NCBI RefSeq assembly: GCF_018383905.1
Contig: NZ_JAGYWA010000008.1
Coordinates: 124,001 to 188,000, forward strand
Length of the DNA stretch: 64,000 nucleotides
Reading direction: 5' to 3'
Source: Flavobacterium branchiicola
Lineage (GTDB): Bacteria; Bacteroidota; Bacteroidia; Flavobacteriales; Flavobacteriaceae
In this document: piece by piece, positions 28,944-37,875 of the stretch
Position numbering within the stretch: position 1 is the stretch's first letter
Layout: the number at the start of each line of letters is the position of its first letter
The notes under the pieces: model-generated
What the model was told of the DNA's origin: nothing
The model's database searches: none
Seen by the model: the letters and a program-made list of their open reading frames with translations, nothing else
Made by a program: the position numbers and the translations under genes

Positions 28944-31712
28944 TTAGAAATCGTAACGTAAGCTAAAGTTCCAAGTTCTTCCGTAACCGAAGTAAACTCT
29001 ATTTGCTGTTGCAAGTCCGTTGTAAAGTTGACCGTTTGAAGCATAAGTTCCTTTAGAACCAGCTGGTTGTCCATTTGCAACTGGAAGGTTGTCATCAGCA
29101 AAGATGTTTGTAAACGATTCGTTGATGAAAATTTTATCAAAAACGTTGTTTACGTTTAATCTGAAGTTTAATGAACCTAACTTAGGAGCGATGTTCCATT
29201 TGTAAGATACACCAGCGTCTGTAGTTGCAAAACCAGGCAACTCAAGAGCACCTTTGTTATTAGCAGCACTAAATTTAGCTACATCGATGTTTCCGTATAA
29301 CTTTTCTGCGTAATTAAGGTTAGCGTCAACACTAAGACCGTTTAAGATTTCGTAAGCTGCACCAAGTGCCATTGTAGTTTGAGCGTTGTTTCCAACTTTT
29401 ACACCATCAAGGTATAAAGGTTGATCTCCGTCAATTGGGTTGTTTGCAACGTCAAAACGATTACTAGTAGCATTACCGCTATATTTCCAGTCACCAATAG
29501 AGATCATTCCGTTTAATTTTAACTTGTCAATTGGTTTAGCAGTAACATCTAATTCCACCCCTTTATGGATTTCGTTAACACCTTGGAAAGTGTAATATCC
29601 GCTTGGGTTAGTTGGCGCTTGATCAGTTGCAGTCGTAAATCTGTCATCCCAAGTAGTATAGTAAGCATTTAAGTTTGCATTAAAGATTCCAGAACGGAAA
29701 CCGTAACCTAATTCAACTGCTTTGATTTTTTCGTTTGTAAGGTTAGGGTTTACAATTGAAGCCTGGTTAGGATATACTGCATTGAAAAACGGTTGTTTTG
29801 AGTATATACCTCCATTTACAAACACATTATGGTGTTCATTAATGTTATAATTAGCTCCAACTTTAACATCTCCACCAGTAATAGTTTTGAAACCTGTTTT
29901 AGCAAGAGGGCTATCATAAGTATACTTAAAGTGGTCAATTCTTTGGTAAGCTTGTTGAGAAATTGCTGCTTGAAGGAAAGTAGTTAAGTTACCAGTAGTG
30001 TATTCCAATTGAGTAAAAGCTCCATAGTAATTAACTTTACTGTCATTCCAGTAGTTAATTCTTTCTTGGTAGTCTGTATTAATAAATGGATTCCCACTTG
30101 GTCTTGGAGCATAAGTAGCGCTAAAATAACCAGGATTATTATTTACGTCAGCAACGTTTTTGTAAACATCAGCTCCTAATAAATCAATTAAGTTCTGGAA
30201 GTGAATACCTTGGTACATTCTTCCTTCAACTCCAAAATCAAATACAAGGTTATCAGAGAATTTTTTATCTAAATTGATTACTGCACCATACCAGTTGTGT
30301 GAGTTTACAGAAGCAATTTGAGACAAACCATTGGTTAAGTTTGTTGAAGTTGATGATACGTTTTCATATCTACCATTAGCTGGGGTTCTTGTTCCCAATG
30401 TTGTTGGCTGTCCAGAGTTCCAATTTTCAATTAAGTCATAATTGATTGTTCCATCAGCAGTTCTTAAAGCTGTACCATTGTATGGTGTGTTACCTCTAAT
30501 AGCACCAGTTGAAGTAGCTCCTCCTCCACGTCCCCATGAAGCGTAACCTACTGTAGATAATTTTGTAGTTGAGTTGATATCGTAATCCCAGTTAAGAGAC
30601 ATTACAGGCTTGTGGTAATAATTTGTTTTTAAATTATATTCCTCACCATTTCTCATACCCCAATCAGAGTTGTATTTGATGTTTGGATCAGTACCATTAC
30701 TTCCATATTTTAAGTAATCACTTAAAGCAGGAGAATTTGATCTTTGATCGTGCCATTGAGGCGCTCCTGTAAATGTAAATTGAAAGTTGTGTTTGTCACT
30801 AGCTTTGTAACCAAAAGCAATGAAATAGTTGTAGCCTTCAAATGCAGTGCTGTTAACATATCCGTCTCCAGCTGTTCTGCTGAATAATACAGAAGCAGAA
30901 AGTCCGTTTTTCATCACCCCTGTGTTGTAAGAAGCTTGAGCTTTTATGTAGTTGTTGTTACCAAAGCTTGAAGAAACAGATCCACCTTCTTTCATGTCAG
31001 ATGTTTTTGTAACGATATTGATTGTTCCTCCAACAGAAGAAATAGCCAATTTAGAAGCTCCAAGACCTCTTTGAACCTGCATAGCAGAAGTTACATCAGA
31101 GATACCTGCCCAGTTACTCCAGTAAACAGAGCTGTTTTCCATATCATTGATCGGCACACCGTTGATCATAACCGCAATATTTTTTTGGTCAAATCCACGA
31201 ATCGCAATTCTTGAATCTCCATATCCACCACCTGCTTTTGAAGCATACACAGACGGAGTACTTTTTAAAATTTCAGGAAACTCCTGAGATCCTAATTTTG
31301 CTTGGATTTCAGCTGCTTTAATTGTAGAAACTGCAACAGGAGTTTTTCTGTCTTTCGCAACGTCAATAACGCTACTTGTAACTACGATTTCGCTTAGCTC
31401 GTTTGAGTTAGCTGTTAAAACGATTTTTCCTAAGTTTGTAGTAGAACCATTAGATACTGTATATTTTACAGTTTGGTTTTGAAAACCTAAGAAAGAGATA
31501 ACAATTTCTCCAGAACCTGTTGTAGAACTTAGGGTAAATTTACCATCAAAGTCTGTTGAAGTTGCCGTAGTAGATCCTTTAATCACTACGTTTGCTCCTG
31601 GCAACGAACCAACACCGTCGGTAATAGTACCAGAAACTTTTCCTTGAGAAAATACGGTTGAAACTATCATAAAAAATAGTCCAGTAAGTAACCAATTTTT
31701 CATTTTCTTCAT
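28944..31712 (-). CDS. TonB-dependent outer membrane receptor with carboxypeptidase-regulatory-like domain
   Basis: 922 aa with a signal peptide (cleavage after VFSQG). Next is a carboxypeptidase-D-regulatory-like domain (about 24-105; SGTITDGVGSLPGANVVIKG, DGKFTL), then the plug (about 125-235; SVYASKAGGGYGDSRIAIRGF, NGVPINDMENS, GGTINIVTK) and the 22-strand barrel ending in the aromatic WNFSLRYDF. It transports a ligand across the outer membrane using TonB energy. No SusD partner, enzyme or regulator is adjacent, so a siderophore, vitamin or peptide is as likely as a glycan. It is monocistronic, with its own promoter box and terminator. Confidence 0.93.
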   Translation of the reverse strand: MKKMKNWLLTGLFFMIVSTVFSQGKVSGTITDGVGSLPGANVVIKGSTTATSTDFDGKFTLSSTTGSGEIVISFLGFQNQTVKYTVSNGSTTNLGKIVLTANSNELSEIVVTSSVIDVAKDRKTPVAVSTIKAAEIQAKLGSQEFPEILKSTPSVYASKAGGGYGDSRIAIRGFDQKNIAVMINGVPINDMENSSVYWSNWAGISDVTSAMQVQRGLGASKLAISSVGGTINIVTKTSDMKEGGSVSSSFGNNNYIKAQASYNTGVMKNGLSASVLFSRTAGDGYVNSTAFEGYNYFIAFGYKASDKHNFQFTFTGAPQWHDQRSNSPALSDYLKYGSNGTDPNIKYNSDWGMRNGEEYNLKTNYYHKPVMSLNWDYDINSTTKLSTVGYASWGRGGGATSTGAIRGNTPYNGTALRTADGTINYDLIENWNSGQPTTLGTRTPANGRYENVSSTSTNLTNGLSQIASVNSHNWYGAVINLDKKFSDNLVFDFGVEGRMYQGIHFQNLIDLLGADVYKNVADVNNNPGYFSATYAPRPSGNPFINTDYQERINYWNDSKVNYYGAFTQLEYTTGNLTTFLQAAISQQAYQRIDHFKYTYDSPLAKTGFKTITGGDVKVGANYNINEHHNVFVNGGIYSKQPFFNAVYPNQASIVNPNLTNEKIKAVELGYGFRSGIFNANLNAYYTTWDDRFTTATDQAPTNPSGYYTFQGVNEIHKGVELDVTAKPIDKLKLNGMISIGDWKYSGNATSNRFDVANNPIDGDQPLYLDGVKVGNNAQTTMALGAAYEILNGLSVDANLNYAEKLYGNIDVAKFSAANNKGALELPGFATTDAGVSYKWNIAPKLGSLNFRLNVNNVFDKIFINESFTNIFADDNLPVANGQPAGSKGTYASNGQLYNGLATANRVYFGYGRTWNFSLRYDF

Positions 31713-31967
31713 TTTGTTATTTAGTTTATTGTTTTTGGCAAAATTATAACAATTAAATCAGATAGTGTTATCAAAATGTTAAGAAAAAGAAGTTTTGTCT
31801 AATTGATTGCGCATTAAAATGATTTTTCTATTTTCTATTAAATAAAATAACGATTTTTTAAATTATTAGGGCTGTATTTTGTTAAAATCATAATAATGTG
31901 AACGAGTTTGTAGCTGTATACTTTCAATATGGTCTTTTTTAACTGGTTAAATAGCATTGTTTATACG
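31713..31967. other. Non-coding spacer upstream of the TonB receptor gene
   Basis: A 324-bp gap lies between the receptor and pgi. A -7 box for the receptor (TAATTTTG on the minus strand) lies at 31739-31746. The rest is A+T-rich without repeats or ORFs until the pgi terminator. Confidence 0.55.
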
Positions 31968-31969
31968 AA

Positions 31970-32003
31970 AAAACGCCTTAATTTGTGTTAAATTAAGGCG
32001 TTT
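31970..32003 (-). terminator. Terminator of pgi
   Basis: AAACGCCTTAATTT and AAATTAAGGCGTTT form a 14-bp stem 34 bp after the pgi stop. A T-run follows on the minus strand. Confidence 0.85.
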
Positions 32004-32036
32004 CAGTGTGTTATGATTTTGCTTTTTGAAAAGCTT

Positions 32037-33680
32037 TTATTTGTTTTTCAAAAAGTGATTCAATAAAAACGAAGTTGAACTGTCGTGAGTTTTAACTGTT
32101 TTTGAATTTATTTCGTCTAAGATGGAGTTTGCTAACTGTTTTCCTAACTCAACTCCCCACTGATCAAAGCTAAAAATATTCCAGATAACACCTTGTACGA
32201 ATATCTTATGTTCATACAATGCAATTAAGGATCCTAAATTTTTTGGTGTTAATTTTTGAATCAAAATTGTATTGGTTGGTTTGTTTCCTGTGAAAACTTT
32301 GAAGGGTAATAAGTACGCTGCTTTTTCTGCAGGAAGTCCTTGCTTGTCAAATTCAGCCTGAACCTGTGCAGGAGTTTTTCCGCTCATTAAAGCTTCAGTC
32401 TGTGCAAAGAAGTTTGACATCAATTTGTCGTGGTGATCTTCGTTTCCGTAAAGTGGTTTTACAAATCCAATAAAATCTGTTGGGATTACTTTAGTTCCCT
32501 GATGAATCAATTGGAAGAAAGCATGTTGAGAATTGGTTCCCGGCTCTCCCCAGATAATAGTTCCTGTTTGGTAATTAACTGGTTTTCCGTCGCGGCCAAC
32601 ACTTTTACCGTTACTTTCCATAGTTGCCTGTTGCAAGTACGGAGCTAATTTTGATAAATATTGAGTGTACGGAATTAAAGCTTCACTTTCTGCGCCATAA
32701 AAATTATTGTACCAAACGCTTAATAAAGCCAAAATTACGGGAATGTTTTCATCAAATTCAGTTGATCTGAAATGTTCATCCATTTCATTGGCTCCAACCA
32801 ATAATTGGTTGTAGTTGTCAAAACCAATTGCCAAAGCAATACTTAACCCAACTGCGCTCCATAAAGAGAATCTTCCTCCAACCCAGTCCCACATTGGGAA
32901 AACATTGTCTGGATTAATTCCGAATTCTGTTACTTTTTGAATATTTGTAGAAACGGCAACGAAATGTTTTGCAATATCTTCCTGAGTAGCCGATTTTAAA
33001 AACCATTCTTTGATAGTTTCAGAATTTGAAAGTGTTTCCTGAGTAGTAAAAGTTTTAGAAACAATCAGAAATAATGTCGTTTCAGGATTTAGCTTTTTGA
33101 TTACTTCGTTTACGTGATCACCATCAACATTTGAAACAAAATGAAGATTTAAGTGATTTTTGTAAAACTGTAAAGCTTCAACAGCCATTACAGGTCCAAG
33201 ATCTGAGCCTCCAATTCCGATATTTACTACATCAGTAAAAGCTTTTCCGGTGTATCCTTTTCTTTCTCCCGAAATTACTTCGTTTGTAAAGTTTTTAATT
33301 TTGTTTTTTACCTCATAAACTTCCGGAATTACATTTTCTCCGTCAACTTTAATAACTGCCGATTCCGGAGCACGTAATGCAGTATGTAAAACAGCTCTGT
33401 TTTCGGTTTGATTTATAATTTCTCCACCAAAGTATTGTGCAATGGCATCTTTTACTCCAATAGAATTAGCCAATTCTAATAAAAGAGAAATTGTTTCCTG
33501 GCTAATATTGTTTTTAGAATAATCTAGTAAAAAGTCATTCCATTGCAAGTTGAATTTTTCAGCACGTGCGTTATCTTGTTGAAATAATTCCTGTATCGTA
33601 GTTTCGTGAATTGCGTTATAGTGGTTTTGTAGATTTTTCCACGCCTCAGTCCCTGTTGGGTTTGTTGTGTTTAAAGCCAT
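32037..33680 (-). CDS. pgi: Glucose-6-phosphate isomerase
   Basis: 547 aa, normal for the bacterial long form. It interconverts glucose-6-phosphate and fructose-6-phosphate. The sugar-phosphate sites are clear: VVNIGIGGSDLGPVMAVEAL, VSKTFTTQETLSN, WVGGRFSLWSAVGL, the signature GEPGTNSQHAFFQLIHQG and DQWGVELGKQLA. It is a single gene with a -7 box (TATTTTTG) at 33718-33725. Confidence 0.97.
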   Translation of the reverse strand: MALNTTNPTGTEAWKNLQNHYNAIHETTIQELFQQDNARAEKFNLQWNDFLLDYSKNNISQETISLLLELANSIGVKDAIAQYFGGEIINQTENRAVLHTALRAPESAVIKVDGENVIPEVYEVKNKIKNFTNEVISGERKGYTGKAFTDVVNIGIGGSDLGPVMAVEALQFYKNHLNLHFVSNVDGDHVNEVIKKLNPETTLFLIVSKTFTTQETLSNSETIKEWFLKSATQEDIAKHFVAVSTNIQKVTEFGINPDNVFPMWDWVGGRFSLWSAVGLSIALAIGFDNYNQLLVGANEMDEHFRSTEFDENIPVILALLSVWYNNFYGAESEALIPYTQYLSKLAPYLQQATMESNGKSVGRDGKPVNYQTGTIIWGEPGTNSQHAFFQLIHQGTKVIPTDFIGFVKPLYGNEDHHDKLMSNFFAQTEALMSGKTPAQVQAEFDKQGLPAEKAAYLLPFKVFTGNKPTNTILIQKLTPKNLGSLIALYEHKIFVQGVIWNIFSFDQWGVELGKQLANSILDEINSKTVKTHDSSTSFLLNHFLKNK

Positions 33681-33717
33681 TTGTATTTTTATTATGTGGT
33701 TTGTTTTTTTAGAAACA

Positions 33718-33725
33718 CAAAAATA
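33718..33725 (-). promoter_or_regulatory. -7 box of pgi
   Basis: The minus strand reads TATTTTTG, fitting TAnnTTTG, 37 bp before the start. Confidence 0.5.
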
Positions 33726-33800
33726 CTGAATTAACTTTTAAATGGAGAATCGTTCGCAATTATATAACAATTAGTTACGAAAACGTTTTATGTAATTGCG

Positions 33801-34286
33801 TTATAATTTTTTCCAGACGACTTCGGCAGTTACCGATTTTCCTCCTTGTGTAGTATTAGTCACAACATATTTAAGTTCGTTGTTTATCAAAGAGTAGGAT
33901 CTTTGTTGAATTGTCCCTTCCCAATTCGGAAATGATGCTGTTTTAATATTAAAAGTGATTATCTTATTTGTTTCATTGATTTCAAATTTTCCAAAATGCG
34001 AATTACTTCCCTGAACAATTGCTGCATTTTCTTCGGGCGTACATTTATTTTTGTCTCCGGAAACTATTTTTGTACGTTCATTTTTATATATCTGAATGGC
34101 GTAATTTCCCTTTTCATCAAAAAATAAAAAGCCTTTTGGTTTTACATCGTAAGGAAGATTTTTTGTTCCGTCTGAATTTATGTTTTCTACCGAAATCAAA
34201 GTCCATGAACCTGAAAGTTCCGTTTTTTTCTGTGCATTCATTGAGTTTACCATCAAAAGTAAAATCATTAAAACAGTGTTTTTCAT
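33801..34286 (-). CDS. Exported lipocalin-like domain protein
   Basis: 161 aa with a signal peptide (MKNTVLMILLLMVNSMNAQ). The mature part reads as a small lipocalin-like barrel: LSGSWTLISVENINSDG at the front, then repeated strands (GFLFFDEKGNYAIQIYKNER, GKFEINETNKIITFNIK, QQRSYSLINNELKYVV). Members of this type often hold small hydrophobic ligands; the ligand here is unknown. It follows the SDR gene by 11 bp and is likely cotranscribed with it, although the SDR is cytoplasmic and this product is periplasmic. Confidence 0.8.
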   Translation of the reverse strand: MKNTVLMILLLMVNSMNAQKKTELSGSWTLISVENINSDGTKNLPYDVKPKGFLFFDEKGNYAIQIYKNERTKIVSGDKNKCTPEENAAIVQGSNSHFGKFEINETNKIITFNIKTASFPNWEGTIQQRSYSLINNELKYVVTNTTQGGKSVTAEVVWKKL

Positions 34287-34297
34287 CTTTAAAAAAT

Positions 34298-34858
34298 TTA
34301 ATAATTTACTTTAATAATTTCCCCATTGATACTTTCTTCAATGCTTTTTGTGTATGCATTTACTAAATCTTCGATTGGAATGTCTGAAACTTTTGCCGGG
34401 CTTATGGCGTTGAGTCTTATTCCTCTTTCTAATTCCAGCGAAGCAGCAAGAACAAAACTGTTGATTCCGCCATTTACAATTGCTTTACCGATATTGTTTT
34501 TTACCGGCTTGTCGGCCATTTTTCCTGAAGTGAGGGTAAAGGATCCGTTTTCGTTTAGGTATTTTTGACCAATTAAAACGAGATTGATTTGTCCGAGTAA
34601 TTTATTTTGAATCCCAATGTTTATTTTTTTTTCGTCAAGCGAATGCAAATCTCCAGTATAACAATCTCCAGCGACACAAATGCAGGCATCGATGTTTTTG
34701 ATTTCTTTAAATAGATTTTCTATCGAATTTGAATCTGACAGATCGATTCTAAAATCACCGCTGTTTCTTCCTGCCGAAATTATTTCATGTTTTTTTGCCA
34801 GAGCCGGATGCAGTATTTTGCCAATTTCTCCCTTTGCTCCAATTAATAGTATTTTCAT
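34298..34858 (-). CDS. Short-chain dehydrogenase/reductase
   Basis: 186 aa, short for an SDR (usually about 250). The N-terminal glycine motif is LLIGAKGEIGKILHPAL and the cofactor acid lies in FRIDLSDSNSI. CVAGDCYTGDLHSL corresponds to the NNAG strand, and the family Ser is in FTLTSGKMAD. The canonical YxxxK is not obvious (GKAIVNGGINSF instead), so the catalytic mechanism may differ, as in atypical SDRs. It is transcribed divergently from the AraC gene. A leader hairpin sits directly before its start codon. Confidence 0.82.
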   Translation of the reverse strand: MKILLIGAKGEIGKILHPALAKKHEIISAGRNSGDFRIDLSDSNSIENLFKEIKNIDACICVAGDCYTGDLHSLDEKKINIGIQNKLLGQINLVLIGQKYLNENGSFTLTSGKMADKPVKNNIGKAIVNGGINSFVLAASLELERGIRLNAISPAKVSDIPIEDLVNAYTKSIEESINGEIIKVNY

Positions 34859-34860
34859 TT

Positions 34861-34889
34861 TTTCAGATTTTTTAGTTTGTTATCTGAAA
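34861..34889 (-). promoter_or_regulatory. Leader hairpin abutting the SDR start codon
   Basis: TTTCAGAT (34861-34868) and ATCTGAAA (34882-34889) pair around 13 bases. On the mRNA the 3' arm ends two bases before the AUG and could hide the translation start. Confidence 0.45.
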
Positions 34890-34897
34890 CAAAATTA
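34890..34897 (-). promoter_or_regulatory. Possible -7 box for the SDR gene
   Basis: The minus strand reads TAATTTTG, fitting TAnnTTTG. It lies within the 97-bp SDR-AraC divergent region. Confidence 0.4.
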
Positions 34898-34955
34898 AGA
34901 AGTTAGCCTTCGTTGAAAATTGTACTTATTGGTACTAAAATTGTATTTTAGCATA

Positions 34956-35801
34956 ATGACAAATACAAATTTATATCATCCTTTTGAAGTTGATTTTAAA
35001 GAATTGGCGCAGTTTCCGAAAACAATTCGGAAGAACAACTTCTTTGAATTAATCTATATTGTCAGCGGAAGCGGACTTCAGATTATTAATGATAATGTAT
35101 TTCAATATCAGAAAGGAAATCTCTTTCTGGTAACGCCGCAAGATGTGCATTCATTTGAAATTACAACCCCAACAAAATTCTTTTTTCTACGGTTTAATGA
35201 ATATTATATAAAAGGAAATTCTCAAAACGGCCAATCAGAAACGGTTTTGCGAATGGAATATATTCTTCAAAATGCAAGTCATCGCCCGGGATGTATTCTA
35301 AAAAATAAAATCGATAAACCTTTAATTGCGTCATTGATCGGAAATATAATTGACGAACAAAACAATCAGCAAATATATCATCAAAAAATTACTGAGCAGA
35401 TTGTAAATACCATTATTACAATTGTAGCGAGAAATATTGCTTTAAAACTTCCGAAAAACATAAAAGAATCAACAGGAGAAATGGTGCTTGAGATATTACA
35501 TTATATTCAGGAAAACATCTACAATCCAAAAGAATTAAAGTCGGAGAGAATAAGCGAGCATTTTAACATTACGCTTAATTATTTGGGGAAATATTTTAAG
35601 AAACAAACAGGAGAAACACTGCAGGAATATATTGCAAACTATAAATTGAGATTAATTGAAGTGAGGCTTTTAAACAGTGATATGCGGATTAATGAAATTG
35701 CTGATGAATTAAATTATTCTGACGAAAGTCACTTGAATAAAGTTTTTAGAAAGTATAAAGGAATGAATCCGTCTGAATTTAGAAAGAAGTTTTGTAAATA
35801 A
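34956..35801 (+). CDS. AraC family transcriptional regulator
   Basis: 281 aa from the ATG at 34956; a longer frame from a TTG at 34920 adds 12 codons but lies in the presumed promoter. An N-terminal cupin-like sensor (LIYIVSGSGLQIINDNVFQYQKG, VTPQDVHSFEI) is followed by a C-terminal double helix-turn-helix (about 180-281; LKSERISEHFNITLNYLGKYFKKQTGETLQEYI, RINEIADELNYSDESHLNKVFRKYKGMNPSEFRKKF). It is divergent from the SDR/lipocalin pair, which it probably controls. TTGTAC-type words between the genes are possible binding sites. Confidence 0.92.
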   Translation: MTNTNLYHPFEVDFKELAQFPKTIRKNNFFELIYIVSGSGLQIINDNVFQYQKGNLFLVTPQDVHSFEITTPTKFFFLRFNEYYIKGNSQNGQSETVLRMEYILQNASHRPGCILKNKIDKPLIASLIGNIIDEQNNQQIYHQKITEQIVNTIITIVARNIALKLPKNIKESTGEMVLEILHYIQENIYNPKELKSERISEHFNITLNYLGKYFKKQTGETLQEYIANYKLRLIEVRLLNSDMRINEIADELNYSDESHLNKVFRKYKGMNPSEFRKKFCK

Positions 35802-35823
35802 TTTTTCTTAATCTTTAATGTTA

Positions 35824-36360
35824 TTATTCTAATCTCATCAAGTCAAAATACATAAACCTGTGTTTTTCTTCTTTATCAGAATCTAATAAGAATGTGAAGT
35901 CGTTTTTCTGGTACGTTGAAATTTGTACAGGTTTGTTGTAAGCGTCCAGAATTAATAATCGGCATGCGGGTTTATGATCAATAAATGTCCATCCTTTTAT
36001 GAAATCAAGAAGCTGATGAGAAAGACCGTTTCCTTGATAGCTTTTGTCAATTCCTAATCGAGCAATTTTGACAGCTGGATATTGTCGAATTCTTTTTTCG
36101 TTTGGGAGTTTTATTTTTCGATGCAGTTTGTTCCAAATAGAATTTTCATAACCAAGATCGTTTAAGCAATCATTTGCTATCGAAAAGAAAGCAACAACAT
36201 TGTTTAAATCTTTAAACAAGTAGGTGGATGCAATTTTTTCTGTTTGAAAATTTTTAGAATCATCAATTAAAAATTCATTTATCTCTTGATCTTGGCAGTC
36301 AAAATTATCAAGAAGATCATCATTATTTAATAATGAAAATGTGCAGTCAGATAAATCCAT
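35824..36360 (-). CDS. GNAT acetyltransferase, candidate toxin of a type II TA pair
   Basis: 178 aa. A GNAT fold: LDNFDCQDQEINEFLIDDS at the N-terminus, VVAFFSIAND strand, the acetyl-CoA motif ARLGIDKSYQGNGLSHQLLDF (R/Q-x-x-G-x-G/A form QGNGLS), and CRLLILDAYNKP. The FDCxDxEIN..L start and KIARLxIDxxYQGNGLS are shared with TacT/AtaT-type toxins that acetylate charged tRNA. A 51-aa gene ends 3 bp upstream. That layout, with the small protein first, is the usual antitoxin-toxin order. A plain metabolic GNAT remains possible. Confidence 0.8.
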   Translation of the reverse strand: MDLSDCTFSLLNNDDLLDNFDCQDQEINEFLIDDSKNFQTEKIASTYLFKDLNNVVAFFSIANDCLNDLGYENSIWNKLHRKIKLPNEKRIRQYPAVKIARLGIDKSYQGNGLSHQLLDFIKGWTFIDHKPACRLLILDAYNKPVQISTYQKNDFTFLLDSDKEEKHRFMYFDLMRLE

Positions 36361-36363
36361 TTG

Positions 36364-36519
36364 CTATGCCTTTTTAGACATAATTTTGTTAACCAAAGAA
36401 AATATTTTGTCTTTCTTTTCTTCAGAAATTTTATTGGTTTTACTATTAGATATGGCAGCATTGAATCTCTCAGATTCTTTGCCTTTTACTGTAGGAGTTA
36501 CTTTAATTGTAGTTGCCAT
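36364..36519 (-). CDS. Small 51-aa protein, candidate antitoxin
   Basis: 51 aa, found by translating the region upstream of the GNAT gene. It starts MATTIKVTPTVKGKESERF and ends SLVNKIMSKKA. It is basic, has no cysteine and is predicted helical after residue 17. The TPTVKGKESERF opening resembles, as I recall, small proteins placed before GNAT genes in other Bacteroidota. It is not the common DUF1778 ribbon-helix-helix antitoxin. It lies 3 bp before the GNAT start with a -7 box (TATATTTG) 29 bp upstream, so the two form a bicistron. Confidence 0.7.
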   Translation of the reverse strand: MATTIKVTPTVKGKESERFNAAISNSKTNKISEEKKDKIFSLVNKIMSKKA

Positions 36520-36547
36520 ATTGCTTTATTCAAATCGAATTATTTTG

Positions 36548-36555
36548 CAAATATA
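36548..36555 (-). promoter_or_regulatory. -7 box of the small protein-GNAT pair
   Basis: The minus strand reads TATATTTG, fitting TAnnTTTG. Confidence 0.5.
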
Positions 36556-36583
36556 TAAAAATTATCTGACTTTTATTTGTAGG

Positions 36584-37204
36584 TTACCAAATCTTCCACC
36601 ACGGCTTTTTGTTGATTTCAATAGTTTTCTTCTCAGTATTGATTTCGATTCTTTTTAGTTCTTCTATTTTAATTTTAGAATCATCAAAAAACATTTCGCC
36701 GTTTTCACTCATTCCAATGGGTGATTTTGTTCTTTCTTTCCAATTTTCAGTTTGCAATTCCGGAGCTAAGGCTGAATCGATTTTATCTGAAAATTTTCTT
36801 CTGGCTTTTTCTATGATTTCTTCTTCGAGGTTTGAAGTTGAGTTTTTGAAAAGTGAAATCGAATTGTCCGGAATGTTTAAAAGGAAAATCTGGGTTTTGT
36901 TTTCTTTTTTTTGAATATCCAATACTTTAAAATAAGCAATAGTGTCAAGCAAGAAATGACCAATTTTTGCAGAGTCAGGATTAAATTTTGATAAATCTTT
37001 TGGATGTGCACTTGCAATTAAATATCGGATATTTCCAGAAAGGCCTCCGCCAATAGAAGACATATCGGTAAAACCTTTTTCCTGAATTATTTGCCCAACT
37101 TTGTAATTAACAATTAGGTTTTCAGGAAGGTTGCTATCTCTGTAAAACAATTTTAACCCATTAAAAGTTTCATTGTAAATTGCTTTAAGACGTGCATTTT
37201 TCAT
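36584..37204 (-). CDS. Hypothetical protein, 206 aa
   Basis: I do not recognise the family. The protein is soluble, without a signal peptide. A central stretch (GGGLSGNIRYLIASAHPKDLSKFNP, GHFLLDTIAYFKVLDIQ, QIFLLNIPDN) looks alpha/beta; the C-terminal third is charged with many Glu/Lys and ends in KKPWWKIW. It lies 9 bp downstream of the 202-aa exported protein gene (37214), so the two are cotranscribed. The tryptophan-rich tail is unusual but there is no membrane segment. Confidence 0.72.
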   Translation of the reverse strand: MKNARLKAIYNETFNGLKLFYRDSNLPENLIVNYKVGQIIQEKGFTDMSSIGGGLSGNIRYLIASAHPKDLSKFNPDSAKIGHFLLDTIAYFKVLDIQKKENKTQIFLLNIPDNSISLFKNSTSNLEEEIIEKARRKFSDKIDSALAPELQTENWKERTKSPIGMSENGEMFFDDSKIKIEELKRIEINTEKKTIEINKKPWWKIW

Positions 37205-37213
37205 TGCCTTTTC

Positions 37214-37822
37214 TTATTTAAATTGTATTGTAATTAAGAAATAATGTGGGATTTTAAAATGTTCTCCAAGATTTTCTGGCTCAATATTCGATTGAACTAC
37301 CTCGCAATAAGAAGCGCTTCCATCAGCATGTATTGTTGGAGTTATAACAGCAAGAATGGGTGTTTCTTGTTTTGAATCGATATTTAATTCAGTTTTACTT
37401 CCGAAAAAATCTTTTAAAGCATATTCATCAGAATCGCTTTTTAGATTAAAGTATGATTTTTTGCTTCCAAATCGATCAGTTCTAATAAAGGTTTTTAATT
37501 TTCCATCGGCTATTTTTAATAAAAAAAGTATAGATTCTTTATTCGATTGGATTTTGAAATAATCGTTTTCTTTTTCTTCAAAAATTATGGAATTATTTAC
37601 CAGTTTTCCATCTGTAAATTCCTTGAGAATGATGGTATATCGTTTCCCTTTTAAATCTTTTCCTTCGAAATTTAGTCGTTCAAAAATAATGTTTTCAAAA
37701 TCAATTAAATTTTGAATTTCACTATTCTTAGTTCCAAAATTCTTTGTGACTTTAATATTATTTTGAGCAAAAGAAAAATGGGCTACTAAAGTAAAAAGCA
37801 GCAGTAGGGTTTTAAATTTCAT
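37214..37822 (-). CDS. Exported hypothetical protein, 202 aa
   Basis: I do not recognise the family. A clear signal peptide (MKFKTLLLLFTLVAHFSFAQ) is followed by a beta-rich body (KGKRYTIILKEFTDGKLVNNS, ESILFLLKIADGKLKTFIRTD, TPILAVITPTIH). It has one cysteine and no lipobox, so it should be soluble in the periplasm or secreted. It precedes the 206-aa gene by 9 bp. There is no hint to function beyond location. Confidence 0.75.
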   Translation of the reverse strand: MKFKTLLLLFTLVAHFSFAQNNIKVTKNFGTKNSEIQNLIDFENIIFERLNFEGKDLKGKRYTIILKEFTDGKLVNNSIIFEEKENDYFKIQSNKESILFLLKIADGKLKTFIRTDRFGSKKSYFNLKSDSDEYALKDFFGSKTELNIDSKQETPILAVITPTIHADGSASYCEVVQSNIEPENLGEHFKIPHYFLITIQFK

Positions 37823-37875
37823 AGAATTGGTTTCTGTTATGGTATTTATTTTGTGCTAAAAATAACAATTTATTC

